56,341 nt of DNA, from positions 1 to 56,341 of the forward strand of contig SLBA01000045.1 in NCBI GenBank assembly GCA_007126575.1, written 5' to 3'. Origin of the DNA: Gemmatimonadota bacterium. Lineage in GTDB: Bacteria > Gemmatimonadota > Gemmatimonadetes > Longimicrobiales > Gaopeijiaceae. Positions within the stretch are counted from its first letter, which is position 1. Each line of letters begins with the position of its first letter. The notes beneath the pieces are model-generated. The model did no database searches. It was not told the DNA's origin and saw only the letters and a program-made list of their open reading frames with translations. Positions 24,841-32,986 of the stretch are shown in pieces. The translations under genes were made by a program, and so were the position numbers.

Positions 24841-25221
24841 ATGAGGCTGCTTCGTGCCCTGATCCGGAATCGCGCGGCGACCGCCACGGACCATGCCGAC
24901 CCCGGGCTGCGCACGCGCCGCTATTCGGCGCCCCTTCCCCTGGTGCGCGAGGACGCGAGGGAGATCGCGGACGGAGGGCTGGCCGGGTGGAAGGTGACCG
25001 ACGAGAGCGAGGCCGATGGATGGATCCGGGCGGAGGCCACCACCCGGTTCTTCCGGTTCGTCGACGACGTCGAGATCGAGCTTCGCGCCGACGACGGGGA
25101 CCGGACGCGGGTCGATGTCCGGTCGGCCTCGCGCGTCGGGGTGACGGACCTGGGCGCGAACGCGCGGCGCATCCGTCGGTTCCTGCGGCAGCTGGACCGG
25201 GCCGTGGCCGGAGGCGACTGA
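24841..25221 (+). CDS. DUF1499 domain protein, 126 aa
   Basis: Small protein of a conserved family of unknown function. The conserved strand-turn is present: DDVEIELRADDGDRTRVDVRSASRVG, abbreviated DVEIEL and VDVRSASRVGVTDLGANARRI. No signal peptide is obvious although the N-terminus is basic (MRLLRALIRNR). It starts 22 bases after the SIMPL protein, so the two are probably co-expressed. Confidence 0.8.
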   Translation: MRLLRALIRNRAATATDHADPGLRTRRYSAPLPLVREDAREIADGGLAGWKVTDESEADGWIRAEATTRFFRFVDDVEIELRADDGDRTRVDVRSASRVGVTDLGANARRIRRFLRQLDRAVAGGD

Positions 25222-25236
25222 GCGTCCCGCCGGGAC

Positions 25237-26535
25237 TCAGACGGGAGCGGCGACGCGCTCCTCGTCGCGGGAGCGGAAGCTGAGTTCCTCGCCCTCGCTG
25301 CGGGCGATCACCGCCGAGGCGGTCAGGTCACCGGTCACGTTCACCGAGGTGCGGATCATGTCGAGGATCCGATCCACCCCGAGGATCAGGGCGATCCCGG
25401 CCTGCACGTGCTGGCCCAGCCCCACCGCGTTCAGGACGATGATCAGGGTGATGATCCCGGCGCTGGGCACACCGGCAGCCCCGATCGAGGCCAGGGTGGC
25501 GGTGAGCACCACGACCAGCTGCTCGGTGATCCCGATGTCGATCCCGTAGATCTGGGCTATGAACATGACCGCGACCGCCTGGTACAGCGCGGTCCCATCC
25601 ATGTTGATCGTCGCCCCCAGGGGGAGCACGAACGACGACACCGGCTTGGACACCCCGAGCTCCTCTTCGGCGGTCTCCATGGTGACGGGCAGGGTCGCAT
25701 TCGACGACGAGGTCGAGAAGGCGACAAGCGGAGCTTTGGCGACCCGTTTCAGGAATTGCCAGAAGTTGAGCTTCGCCAGGAACCGAACCGCCAGCCCGTA
25801 CGTGATCATCAGGTGCAGCAGCAGCCCCAGGACCACGGTCAGCGAGTAGACCAGAAGGCTCTGCAGCAGGTCGGTCCCGAAGCGGGCCACGACCGCCCCG
25901 ATCAGGGCGAAGACCGCATAGGGCGCCAGCTTCATCACCCAGTCGATGATGACCATGCTGGCGTCGTTGACCCCCTCGAAGAAGGTGATCACGGCGTCGC
26001 GCCGCTTCGGCGCAATGACACTCACCGCCGCCCCGAAGATGATCGTGAAGAAGATCAGGGGGAGCAGGTCGAGCTCGGCCGCGGCCTGCACCGGGTTACG
26101 CGGAATCACGCTGAGGAGGGTCTCGATGACGGTCGGCGCCTCTTCGGCGAGCGTCATCGCGCCCGCGGCCTCGTCCATCGCGTCTCCGGCGAGCTGGTCG
26201 CGCGTCGCCTCGTCGATCCCCGACCCGGGCTTGATCACGTTCGAGACCAGGAGCCCGATCGTGACCGCCACCGCGGTCGTGCAGAGGTAGAAGCCGACCG
26301 TCTTTCCCCCGATGCGACCGAGCTTGGTCAGATCTCCCAGCGATGCGGTCCCGATCATCAGGCTCGCCACCACCAGGGGGATCACGATCATCGTGATCGC
26401 CCGGATGAAGGCGGTACCGATCGGCTCGAGCGCGATCAGGAAGGATTGGAGCCAACCGATGTCCAGGAAGTTGGCGACCGCTCCGACCACGGCGCCCAGG
26501 ATGAGCCCCAGGAGGATCTTGTTGTACAGCTGCAT
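25237..26535 (-). CDS. Dicarboxylate/amino acid:cation symporter (DAACS, GltP/DctA type)
   Basis: Inner-membrane sodium- or proton-coupled importer of glutamate, aspartate or C4-dicarboxylates, 432 aa with eight helices and two re-entrant hairpins. Signatures are present: the SSSNATLPVTME serine-rich hairpin, NMDGTALYQAVAVMF (helix 7), and SIGAAGVPSAG (hairpin 2). ATG at 26535 begins MQLYNKILLGL, as usual for the family. The gene is alone, convergent with the DUF1499 gene. An unusual acidic/Ala-rich insertion lies in the loop after helix 3 (about 125-150). Confidence 0.93.
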   Translation of the reverse strand: MQLYNKILLGLILGAVVGAVANFLDIGWLQSFLIALEPIGTAFIRAITMIVIPLVVASLMIGTASLGDLTKLGRIGGKTVGFYLCTTAVAVTIGLLVSNVIKPGSGIDEATRDQLAGDAMDEAAGAMTLAEEAPTVIETLLSVIPRNPVQAAAELDLLPLIFFTIIFGAAVSVIAPKRRDAVITFFEGVNDASMVIIDWVMKLAPYAVFALIGAVVARFGTDLLQSLLVYSLTVVLGLLLHLMITYGLAVRFLAKLNFWQFLKRVAKAPLVAFSTSSSNATLPVTMETAEEELGVSKPVSSFVLPLGATINMDGTALYQAVAVMFIAQIYGIDIGITEQLVVVLTATLASIGAAGVPSAGIITLIIVLNAVGLGQHVQAGIALILGVDRILDMIRTSVNVTGDLTASAVIARSEGEELSFRSRDEERVAAPV

Positions 26536-26672
26536 ATGAGAAAAGTCCGGGAGTAAGACGAGTGTCCGGGGAAAAGCGTGCCGAAGATAGGGGTGGCTTC
26601 CCCACCCGGCAAGTCGGAGGCTACCTTCCACGGGAGCATCCGGACTCCTCCTTCAGCCCGACACTTCCGCCT

Positions 26673-27716
26673 GTGAACGTCGCCGTCGCCGACTGCCCTC
26701 CACCTCCGAACATCTCACGGCGCCGTCCGGGTCCCCGGGTCCTCGGCGCCCTCGCCGCATGCCTTCTGCTGGGCGCCGGCTGCTCCGACCGATCCGAGTC
26801 ATCGGAGGGCCCCGAGCCTCCGCCCGCCAGCTCCGACGCCCCGGCATCCGAGCGGGCCCCCGACGTGGCCGTCCAGCCCGGGGGCTGGGACCGGGAGTTC
26901 GTCTTCATGGAGCTCGGGGCCGATTCCGCGCTCCTCCTCCCCTGGCACATCCGGGCCTTCGAGTCCGACGCCTCGCTGCGGTGGGAGCGCTCGCTGCGCC
27001 GGGGGCAGGCGGGAAGCTGGGACTACCTGCTCGCCGACACCCTGGACTCTCCCCGGACGCGGGCGCCGTGGAGGATCCTCGCAGGTGGTCCCCTGCAGAT
27101 GGTCATAGAGGCCGACGATGTGCTTTCGTCGCTGATCCTCGAGTCGGGCTCCCGCGAGGTCGAGCTGAGCCCGGTCGAGTACCTGGTGGAGTGGAGCCGG
27201 CCCGAGGGGGGCGCCGTGCGGCTTCATCGCGGGGTGAGCCGGGTGGCCGACCGCCTCGAGCCCGACCTGGACCGAAGTCACGACGGGATCGTCCTGGACC
27301 TCAGCCGGGCCTGGAGCGAGGGCCAGCCCACCCCCGGAGGCTGGATCTTCCTGACGGCGGGCCTTCCGACCCAGTTCTTCGTCGAGGAGACGGCCCCTGC
27401 CGATGACGGTCCCGGCACCTTCAGAGGCTGGTCGCGGGTGGCGTTCCAGACGCGGAACTGGCCCACCCTCGAGGTGGAGTGGGAGGAGGTCCGGGCATTC
27501 GAACGCGCACGGCGCGACATCCCCCGTCGGTGGGCGATCCGATCGGCGGATGGGGCGCTCGACGGTGAGGTCGAGGCGATCAGCTCGCACCTGGTCGCAG
27601 GCGAGGGCTCGGGGCCGCTGCTCCCCGTGACCGCCTACTTCGAGGTGACCGGCGAGATCCGGGTCGACGGCGAGCTCATCCCGGTGCGCGGCCTCATCCG
27701 TCATATCCAGCGATGA
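26673..27716 (+). CDS. Lipoprotein, 347 aa, AttH/hydroxyneurosporene-synthase-like shape
   Basis: Unknown lipoprotein. GTG at 26673 gives a signal peptide with lipobox LGAGC (Cys37); the frame is also open from ATG 26562. The mature part begins with a Ser/Pro/Glu spacer, then several long beta strands (VELSPVEYLVEWSRPEGG, then a Trp-rich WPTLEVEWEEV), and ends FEVTGEIRVDGELIPVRGLI. The double lipocalin-like strand pattern recalls AttH-type proteins, a weak comparison by eye. The stop overlaps the start of the DUF445 gene (ATGA), so both are translated together. Confidence 0.6.
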   Translation: MNVAVADCPPPPNISRRRPGPRVLGALAACLLLGAGCSDRSESSEGPEPPPASSDAPASERAPDVAVQPGGWDREFVFMELGADSALLLPWHIRAFESDASLRWERSLRRGQAGSWDYLLADTLDSPRTRAPWRILAGGPLQMVIEADDVLSSLILESGSREVELSPVEYLVEWSRPEGGAVRLHRGVSRVADRLEPDLDRSHDGIVLDLSRAWSEGQPTPGGWIFLTAGLPTQFFVEETAPADDGPGTFRGWSRVAFQTRNWPTLEVEWEEVRAFERARRDIPRRWAIRSADGALDGEVEAISSHLVAGEGSGPLLPVTAYFEVTGEIRVDGELIPVRGLIRHIQR

Positions 27717-29281
27717 TGTCTCCCGAGATCCTCCGCGCCCTGCTGACCATCCTTTTCGGCTCCCTGGCCGGGGGACTCACGAACACGATCGCGGTCTGGA
27801 TGCTCTTCCACCCGCACACCCCGCCCCGGGTGTTCGGGATTCGCCTGGGCCTCCTGCACGGGGCGATCCCGAAGAACCAGGCCCGCCTGGCGAGCGCGGT
27901 CGGGCGCACGGTCGGAGACCGCCTCCTCACGCCCGAGGACCTGGAGCGCATCCTCTCGGACCGGGAGTTCAGGGAGGCCTTTGACCGGCGCCTCACCGTC
28001 TTCCTCGAGGAGCTCCTGGAGCGGGAGCGGGGCTCGCTGCGCGACACTCTCCCCGACGAGGTACTGGGCGAGGTCGAGGCCCTCCTGGGGGGGACCGCCA
28101 ACCGACTCGCGGACCGGCTCGAGGACTGGATCGACGGTCCGCAGTTCGAAGCCGAGGTCACCACCCGTACCGAGAGCTTCCTGACCCGGATGGCCGAAGA
28201 GCCGGTGGGCGAACTTCTCACCCCGGCACGCGAGGCGGCGATCACCTCGGCCGTCGAGGAGTGGCTCGCGGGAGCGGTCGAGCGGGAGGGCTTCCAGGGG
28301 GCGATCGAGGACTACCTGGAGCGGGGCTCGCGCGCCATCCTGCGGAGCGACCGGACCTTCGAGGACATCCTGCCCCTGGGGCTGTCCTCGTCGCTCGAGC
28401 GGGCGCTGGCCGAGTACCTGCCCACCGCCGCCCAGCGGCTGGGCCGGCTCCTCGACGACCCGGTGGCCCGGGCCCGCGTCGAGGCGGCGCTCGACGACCT
28501 CTTCAAGCGCCTGCTTCGGGACCTGCGCTTCCACCAGCGGGTCGTGGCGCGGCTCGTGGTGACCGAGGACACCCTCTCGAAGGTCCTCGACACGGTGCAG
28601 GAGGAGGGCGCCGAGCGGCTCTCCGAGATGCTCCGCGACCCCGAGGTCCAGACCGCACTCGCCCGGGGGGTGAACGACGCCGTCGTCGACCTCCTGCGCC
28701 GTCCGGTGAGTTCGGTGCTGGGTGAAGCCGACGACCCGACGATCCGTGAGGCCCGGGCTGCGCTGGCCGACTGGGTGCTCGGAATCGCCCGCGACCCCGA
28801 GACCCGCGATTTCCTGGTCGAGAAGCTGCGCGGCGGGATGGGGCGGGCGTCGGAGGGCACCTGGGGAGAGCTCCTCCGCAGAATCCCTCCCGAGAAGGTC
28901 GCGGCCGGGGTGGTCGCGGCCGCCCGCAGCGATGCGGCCCGGCGGGCCTACCGCGAGACCACGGCGCGCCTGCTCGTCCGCCTCCTGGATCGGCCGATCG
29001 GTCGCCCGGCCGACTGGCTGCCGGCCGATGGGGTGGAGCGGATCGAGCGGGCGCTCTCGGGTCCCCTGTGGGAGTGGCTGCAGGGGCAGGTACCCCACGT
29101 CGTCGACACGCTCGACGTGGCCCGCCGGGTCGAAGAGAAGGTGCTCGACTACCCCGTGATGCGCATGGAAGAGCTGGTCCGCCGGGTCACGGAGCGGGAG
29201 CTGAAGCTGATCGTTCGGCTGGGCTACGGGCTGGGAGCGATGATCGGGGCGCTCCTGGTGATCCTGAACGCCATGATCTGA
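27713..29281 (+). CDS. DUF445 family membrane protein
   Basis: Membrane protein of 522 aa with one helix at each end (about 5-30, and 498-521 near the C-terminus) and a large, charged, helical middle of about 450 residues. The N-terminal motif GGLTNTIAVWMLFHPH is the DUF445 (YheB/YjiN-like) signature. The middle has repeated helices such as DDLFKRLLRDLRFHQRVVARLV. Function of the family is unknown; envelope-associated in B. subtilis. The first ATG (27713) overlaps the lipoprotein stop; a second ATG follows immediately. Confidence 0.85.
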   Translation: MMSPEILRALLTILFGSLAGGLTNTIAVWMLFHPHTPPRVFGIRLGLLHGAIPKNQARLASAVGRTVGDRLLTPEDLERILSDREFREAFDRRLTVFLEELLERERGSLRDTLPDEVLGEVEALLGGTANRLADRLEDWIDGPQFEAEVTTRTESFLTRMAEEPVGELLTPAREAAITSAVEEWLAGAVEREGFQGAIEDYLERGSRAILRSDRTFEDILPLGLSSSLERALAEYLPTAAQRLGRLLDDPVARARVEAALDDLFKRLLRDLRFHQRVVARLVVTEDTLSKVLDTVQEEGAERLSEMLRDPEVQTALARGVNDAVVDLLRRPVSSVLGEADDPTIREARAALADWVLGIARDPETRDFLVEKLRGGMGRASEGTWGELLRRIPPEKVAAGVVAAARSDAARRAYRETTARLLVRLLDRPIGRPADWLPADGVERIERALSGPLWEWLQGQVPHVVDTLDVARRVEEKVLDYPVMRMEELVRRVTERELKLIVRLGYGLGAMIGALLVILNAMI

Positions 29282-29296
29282 GGGGCCGGGAGGGGG

Positions 29297-29527
29297 TCAG
29301 AACTTGAAGGGCCGGCGCGTTCGGGTACGACGGCGATCCGACCCCTTCTGGGCCCGCTTGTGGAGGATCGAGATGAAGGTCTCCTTCCGATCCACCTTGG
29401 CGTGCTCGCCATCCTTGCCGAGGAGCTTGTCGATCTCTTCGGGTGTCTGATCGAAGCGTTTCGGAAGCCCCAGGTAGATCCCCAGGAAGAGCGCCCCTAC
29501 CGCCGTGACGATCATCAGTACGGTCAT
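29297..29527 (-). CDS. Small single-helix membrane protein, 76 aa
   Basis: Unknown. It has one N-terminal helix (TVLMIVTAVGALFLGIYLGLP in two pieces: VLMIVTAVGALF, LGIYLGLP) and a very basic cytoplasmic tail ending RRRTRTRRPFKF. Six bases separate it from the upstream 45-aa membrane protein; both are probably one transcript. Such short proteins often modulate a larger membrane partner, but none can be named. Confidence 0.6.
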   Translation of the reverse strand: MTVLMIVTAVGALFLGIYLGLPKRFDQTPEEIDKLLGKDGEHAKVDRKETFISILHKRAQKGSDRRRTRTRRPFKF

Positions 29528-29533
29528 GTGGTC

Positions 29534-29671
29534 CTACCCCTTCAGCGACTCCAGCAGCAGGATGCCGATGCCCAGCGAGAGGGCGATCGGGATCAGGTTG
29601 GTTCCGACGAGGAGCACGAGCGCCACGGTCCAGAAGATCAGATGAATGAAATCGTAGCCGCCGGGTAGCAT
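29534..29671 (-). CDS. Tiny hydrophobic membrane protein, 45 aa
   Basis: ATG at 29671 is preceded by GGAG at good distance. The product MLPGGYDFIHLIFW... is almost entirely hydrophobic, forming one or two helices, and ends in ESLKG. It is easily missed because a longer unrelated frame covers it. The following 76-aa membrane gene begins 6 bases after its stop, and both are the last genes of the minus-strand run. No function is known. Confidence 0.5.
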   Translation of the reverse strand: MLPGGYDFIHLIFWTVALVLLVGTNLIPIALSLGIGILLLESLKG

Positions 29672-29757
29672 GCGCTCGCTCCGCTGGATCGTTCGTGATT
29701 GCCCCCACCGGGGGCCTGAAGGAAAATGGACACCCGAGAATATGAAAGGATCCGCCG

Positions 29758-30465
29758 TCACTGTCCAGAAAGGGGCTCGATCTCGAGGTAGCGGTGGCCT
29801 TCGCGCTCGTGCGCACCCACGATCCGATGGGGCACGGGGGTCCGGAATCCGGGGCCGTCGTAGACGAAGGTGTGATACTCGCCGCGCTCGCCGGCCGGAT
29901 CGATCCCCGCTCGCGCGAAGGTGCGGGCCAGCTCCGGTGTGAGTTCGCGCCCCAGCCAGTCCGGGTCCCCGAGCTCCAGGTTCACCGAGATCACCCGCGC
30001 TCGAAAGCCCATCGCGGGGACCGCGCGGGTGACGGCGGCGGGGCGCACCCCCCAGAGCGGCTCCCGGTGCTCGAGCCCCGCCCGCGTCACCCGGGCCTCG
30101 TACCAGGCCCGGATCTCCTCGAGGTGCAGGTTCCCGAAGAGGACACCCACGGCCCCCTCGGCCTTCAGCCCTTCGAGGAGGCCCTCCAGCGCGGTCTCGA
30201 AGTCCCGCCGTGGGTCGGTCTCGCCGGGCCCGGGGGGGAGCGTGCGGGCGAAGTGGGAACGCAGCCCGAGGCGCTCCGCATAGGCCTCGACCAGCGCCCG
30301 GGGGGTCCCGTGAAAGCGGACGAGTCCCGAGGATCCCTCGAAGATGTTCAGCGCCCACCGGACCTCCATGCCCCGGCTTCGAGCCCGGTGAAGGGCGAGC
30401 GTCGCATCCTTGCCCGCGGCGGTGGCGATCGCCCACGGGCCGGCCGACGGTCCCGCCGCGCTCAC
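29758..30465 (-). CDS. Dph6-related ATP pyrophosphatase
   Basis: PP-loop (adenylating) enzyme, 235 aa. Eukaryotic and archaeal Dph6 relatives make diphthamide by ATP-dependent amidation, but bacteria have no diphthamide, so the bacterial substrate is unknown. The PP-loop appears as IATAAGKDATLALHRA, with the usual SGGKDS altered to TAAGKDAT. The EYHTFVYDGPGF segment is the second conserved site. GTG at 30465 overlaps the permease stop as GTGA, and the gene is thus the 3' member of the overlapping six-gene block. Confidence 0.82.
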   Translation of the reverse strand: MSAAGPSAGPWAIATAAGKDATLALHRARSRGMEVRWALNIFEGSSGLVRFHGTPRALVEAYAERLGLRSHFARTLPPGPGETDPRRDFETALEGLLEGLKAEGAVGVLFGNLHLEEIRAWYEARVTRAGLEHREPLWGVRPAAVTRAVPAMGFRARVISVNLELGDPDWLGRELTPELARTFARAGIDPAGERGEYHTFVYDGPGFRTPVPHRIVGAHEREGHRYLEIEPLSGQ

Positions 30466-32174
30466 TCGGCCCCCACCAGCTCGTCACGCTCGAAGCGGCG
30501 GATCCCCGCGCCGAGCGAGGCCCAGACGATCGCGACTGTCAGGAGGAGCGCGCCACCCAGCCCCCCGATGATCGGCCAGAGTTCGGTCATGCCCGACTCA
30601 GCTCCCTGGAGCCGGCCCAAGAGGAAGCGGTAGACCGGCCAGCCGCAGAGGATGACGATGAGCGCCAGGTACGCCACCGACGCCATCATGAAGAGGAGCC
30701 CTCCGAACGAGGTGGGGATCTCGGCGGGGTTCTCGGTCTCGAGGTTCGGGAAAATCGCGCCGAAGCCCAAAGCCATCGCGGTCATTGCGAAGGTGGCCCC
30801 GACCATCGCGCTCGTCGAGATCACGAAGAGGAAGGGCGAGACCTGCAGGATCCAGTTCGTGAGCACGATCAGGGGCACGGCGATCAGGAGGAGGGGAATC
30901 GTGCCCACGGCGTACTTCGTCCAGAAGAGGGTGCGGGGATCCAGGGGCGAGGATCGGAGCAGCCAGGTCATGCGGCCCTCGAGCGACATGGCCGGAAAGA
31001 CGAAGCGGGCGGCGATCGCGGCCACCACGAAGCCGGCCAGCCCCAGATTCAGGAAGGCGACCAGGTTCACCAGGAAGAAGGAGACGTCGGCCGACGGCCC
31101 CACGGGAAGGACGTGGATGTTGTAGACGTACACCACGATCAGGACACCCAGCAGGATCAGCTGGGACCACTGGGTCGTGTCGCGAAAGAAGACCCGGACC
31201 TCCTTGGCCACGAGCTCGCGTACCGTGGGGGAGCTCCCCCGCAGGAGGGCCTCCCAGCGACGGGAGCGGCGGCGGCCCTCCCGGTGCTCGGCGCCTTCCT
31301 GGGCGCGGGAATAGCCGGACGGGTAGTAGCGCAGGTGGAGCCATCCCCCGAGCACGACGAAGGCCGCGGCCGTGCTCCCCAGGAGGAGCAGGGGGAAGGG
31401 ATCCCAGCTTCCCATCAGCCAGGTGAGCAGGGTGTCGGCAGCCCACTCGCTCGGGAACCATGGCGAGGTCGGCGTGCGGAGCTCGGCCATGAACCCCACC
31501 ACAGAGCGGAACTCCTCGGGGCGCACGAGGCGCTCCGGCTGAAGGAAGCGGATCATCACCACCACTCCCGCCGCGGCGGTGATCCCCACCAGGGCGAGAA
31601 GATCGCGCGTGCGCCGGGCGGGAAAGATGTTCACGAGCAGGAGGGTCGCCGAGGCCCCCGCGACCGCCGGGAGCGTGAGCAGGAAGAGGAGGGCCACCGC
31701 GGTCACGAGGTAGAAGCCCGGACCGGCGCCATAGATCACCCCGTACGCCGCAAGCAGGGGTACGAGCAGGAGGACCACCATCCACGACGAGTTTACCCCG
31801 CTCTCGACCAGCCGGGCCCAGTACAGGTGGAGTGGATCCACCGGAGAGGCGACGAGGAACTCCAGGTCGCGCGAGAGGAAGAAGGTGGAGAGCGCCGTGA
31901 TCACGTTCGAAAGGAGGAGGATCATCAGGAAGGTGAGAAAGGCGATCGCCAGGAGCTTGGCTGACAGCAGGTCGCCGATCCCCTCGGTGGCGCGAAAGTA
32001 GATCAGGACGCGGTAGATCAGGGCGAAGAGGAGCGCCCAGAACCCCACGGCCAGCCCTCCGAGCGTCAGGAGCCGCAGGAGCCCTCCCTCGCGGCGGGCG
32101 GTCCGGTTCCACTTTCCGCTGATCTTCGGCCCGAGCAGGGAGCGGAGACCGGGCCGGACGTGTCCAGCGCTCAC
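30462..32174 (-). CDS. ABC exporter permease (putative ABC-2-like family)
   Basis: Integral membrane subunit, 570 aa with about twelve hydrophobic segments in two halves separated by a charged loop (about 280-310). It begins VSAGHVRPGLRSLLGPK and has the first long helices LLRLLTLGGLAVGFWALLFAL. No nucleotide-binding domain is present, so it must work with the adjacent ATPase. GTG at 32174 overlaps the ATPase stop as GTGA; the frame upstream is a shadow of the ATPase gene. The paired genes are an export system, not an importer, since no binding protein is present. The substrate is unknown. Confidence 0.85.
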   Translation of the reverse strand: MSAGHVRPGLRSLLGPKISGKWNRTARREGGLLRLLTLGGLAVGFWALLFALIYRVLIYFRATEGIGDLLSAKLLAIAFLTFLMILLLSNVITALSTFFLSRDLEFLVASPVDPLHLYWARLVESGVNSSWMVVLLLVPLLAAYGVIYGAGPGFYLVTAVALLFLLTLPAVAGASATLLLVNIFPARRTRDLLALVGITAAAGVVVMIRFLQPERLVRPEEFRSVVGFMAELRTPTSPWFPSEWAADTLLTWLMGSWDPFPLLLLGSTAAAFVVLGGWLHLRYYPSGYSRAQEGAEHREGRRRSRRWEALLRGSSPTVRELVAKEVRVFFRDTTQWSQLILLGVLIVVYVYNIHVLPVGPSADVSFFLVNLVAFLNLGLAGFVVAAIAARFVFPAMSLEGRMTWLLRSSPLDPRTLFWTKYAVGTIPLLLIAVPLIVLTNWILQVSPFLFVISTSAMVGATFAMTAMALGFGAIFPNLETENPAEIPTSFGGLLFMMASVAYLALIVILCGWPVYRFLLGRLQGAESGMTELWPIIGGLGGALLLTVAIVWASLGAGIRRFERDELVGAE

Positions 32175-32986
32175 CGCGGCGGCCCTCCGCGACGGCGAAG
32201 CGCTCCGTCGAGGGCGTCGAGCAGGTCCTCGACCTCGGCCCCGCCGGTGACCTTCAGGAAGATCTCTTCGAGGTGCGCGCCCCCGGCGTCGGACTGCGCC
32301 CGAAGCTCCTCCATCGTCCCCAGCGCGATGATCTCTCCCGCCGCGATGATCGCGATCCGGTCGCAGAGCGCCTCGGCGACCTCGAGGGTATGCGTCGAGA
32401 GGAAGACGCTGCCGCCCCGCTCGACGAAGGAGCGCAGCAGGTCCTTGAGCAGGCGGGCCGACCGGGGGTCGAGTCCCACCATCGGCTCGTCGACCACGAT
32501 CAGCTCCGGGTCGTGCAGGAGCGCCGACGAGATCAGGAGCTTCTGGCGCATCCCGTGCGAGTAGCTCTCGATCAGTTCGTCCTCCCACTGCGAGAGCGAG
32601 AAGAGGGAGAGGAATTTCTCGATCCGCTCCTCGAGCTCCGGCCCCTCGCGCCCCCAGAGGGCAGCCACGAAGCGGAGGAACTCGCCGCCCGACAGCTTCT
32701 CGTAGAGGAAGGGGCGGTCGGGGATGTACCCGATGCGCTCCTTGGCGAGTCCGGGCTCCGAGGTCACATCGGCGCCCCCGACCCGCAGGCGCCCCTCGGT
32801 GGGCTCCAGGATCCCCGCGATCATGCGGATCGTGGTGGTCTTGCCCGCCCCGTTGGGCCCGAGGAACCCGAAGATCTCGCCCCGCTCCACCCGAAGGTCG
32901 AGCCCCTTGACCGCGGTGAACCCCCCGTAGCGCTTCACCACCCCCTCGAGCTCGAGGATGGGGCCGGTGTGGTCAACTCCCGCCAT
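32171..32986 (-). CDS. ABC transporter ATP-binding protein
   Basis: Cytoplasmic ATPase of 271 aa. It has Walker A GPNGAGKTTTIRM, Walker B LIVVDEPMVGLD, signature-like SHGMRQKLL and the switch His in STHTL. This is the CcmA/ABC-2 exporter type. ATG at 32986 lies within the last 14 bases of the transglutaminase gene. It powers the permease at 30462. Confidence 0.93.
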   Translation of the reverse strand: MAGVDHTGPILELEGVVKRYGGFTAVKGLDLRVERGEIFGFLGPNGAGKTTTIRMIAGILEPTEGRLRVGGADVTSEPGLAKERIGYIPDRPFLYEKLSGGEFLRFVAALWGREGPELEERIEKFLSLFSLSQWEDELIESYSHGMRQKLLISSALLHDPELIVVDEPMVGLDPRSARLLKDLLRSFVERGGSVFLSTHTLEVAEALCDRIAIIAAGEIIALGTMEELRAQSDAGGAHLEEIFLKVTGGAEVEDLLDALDGALRRRGGPPR

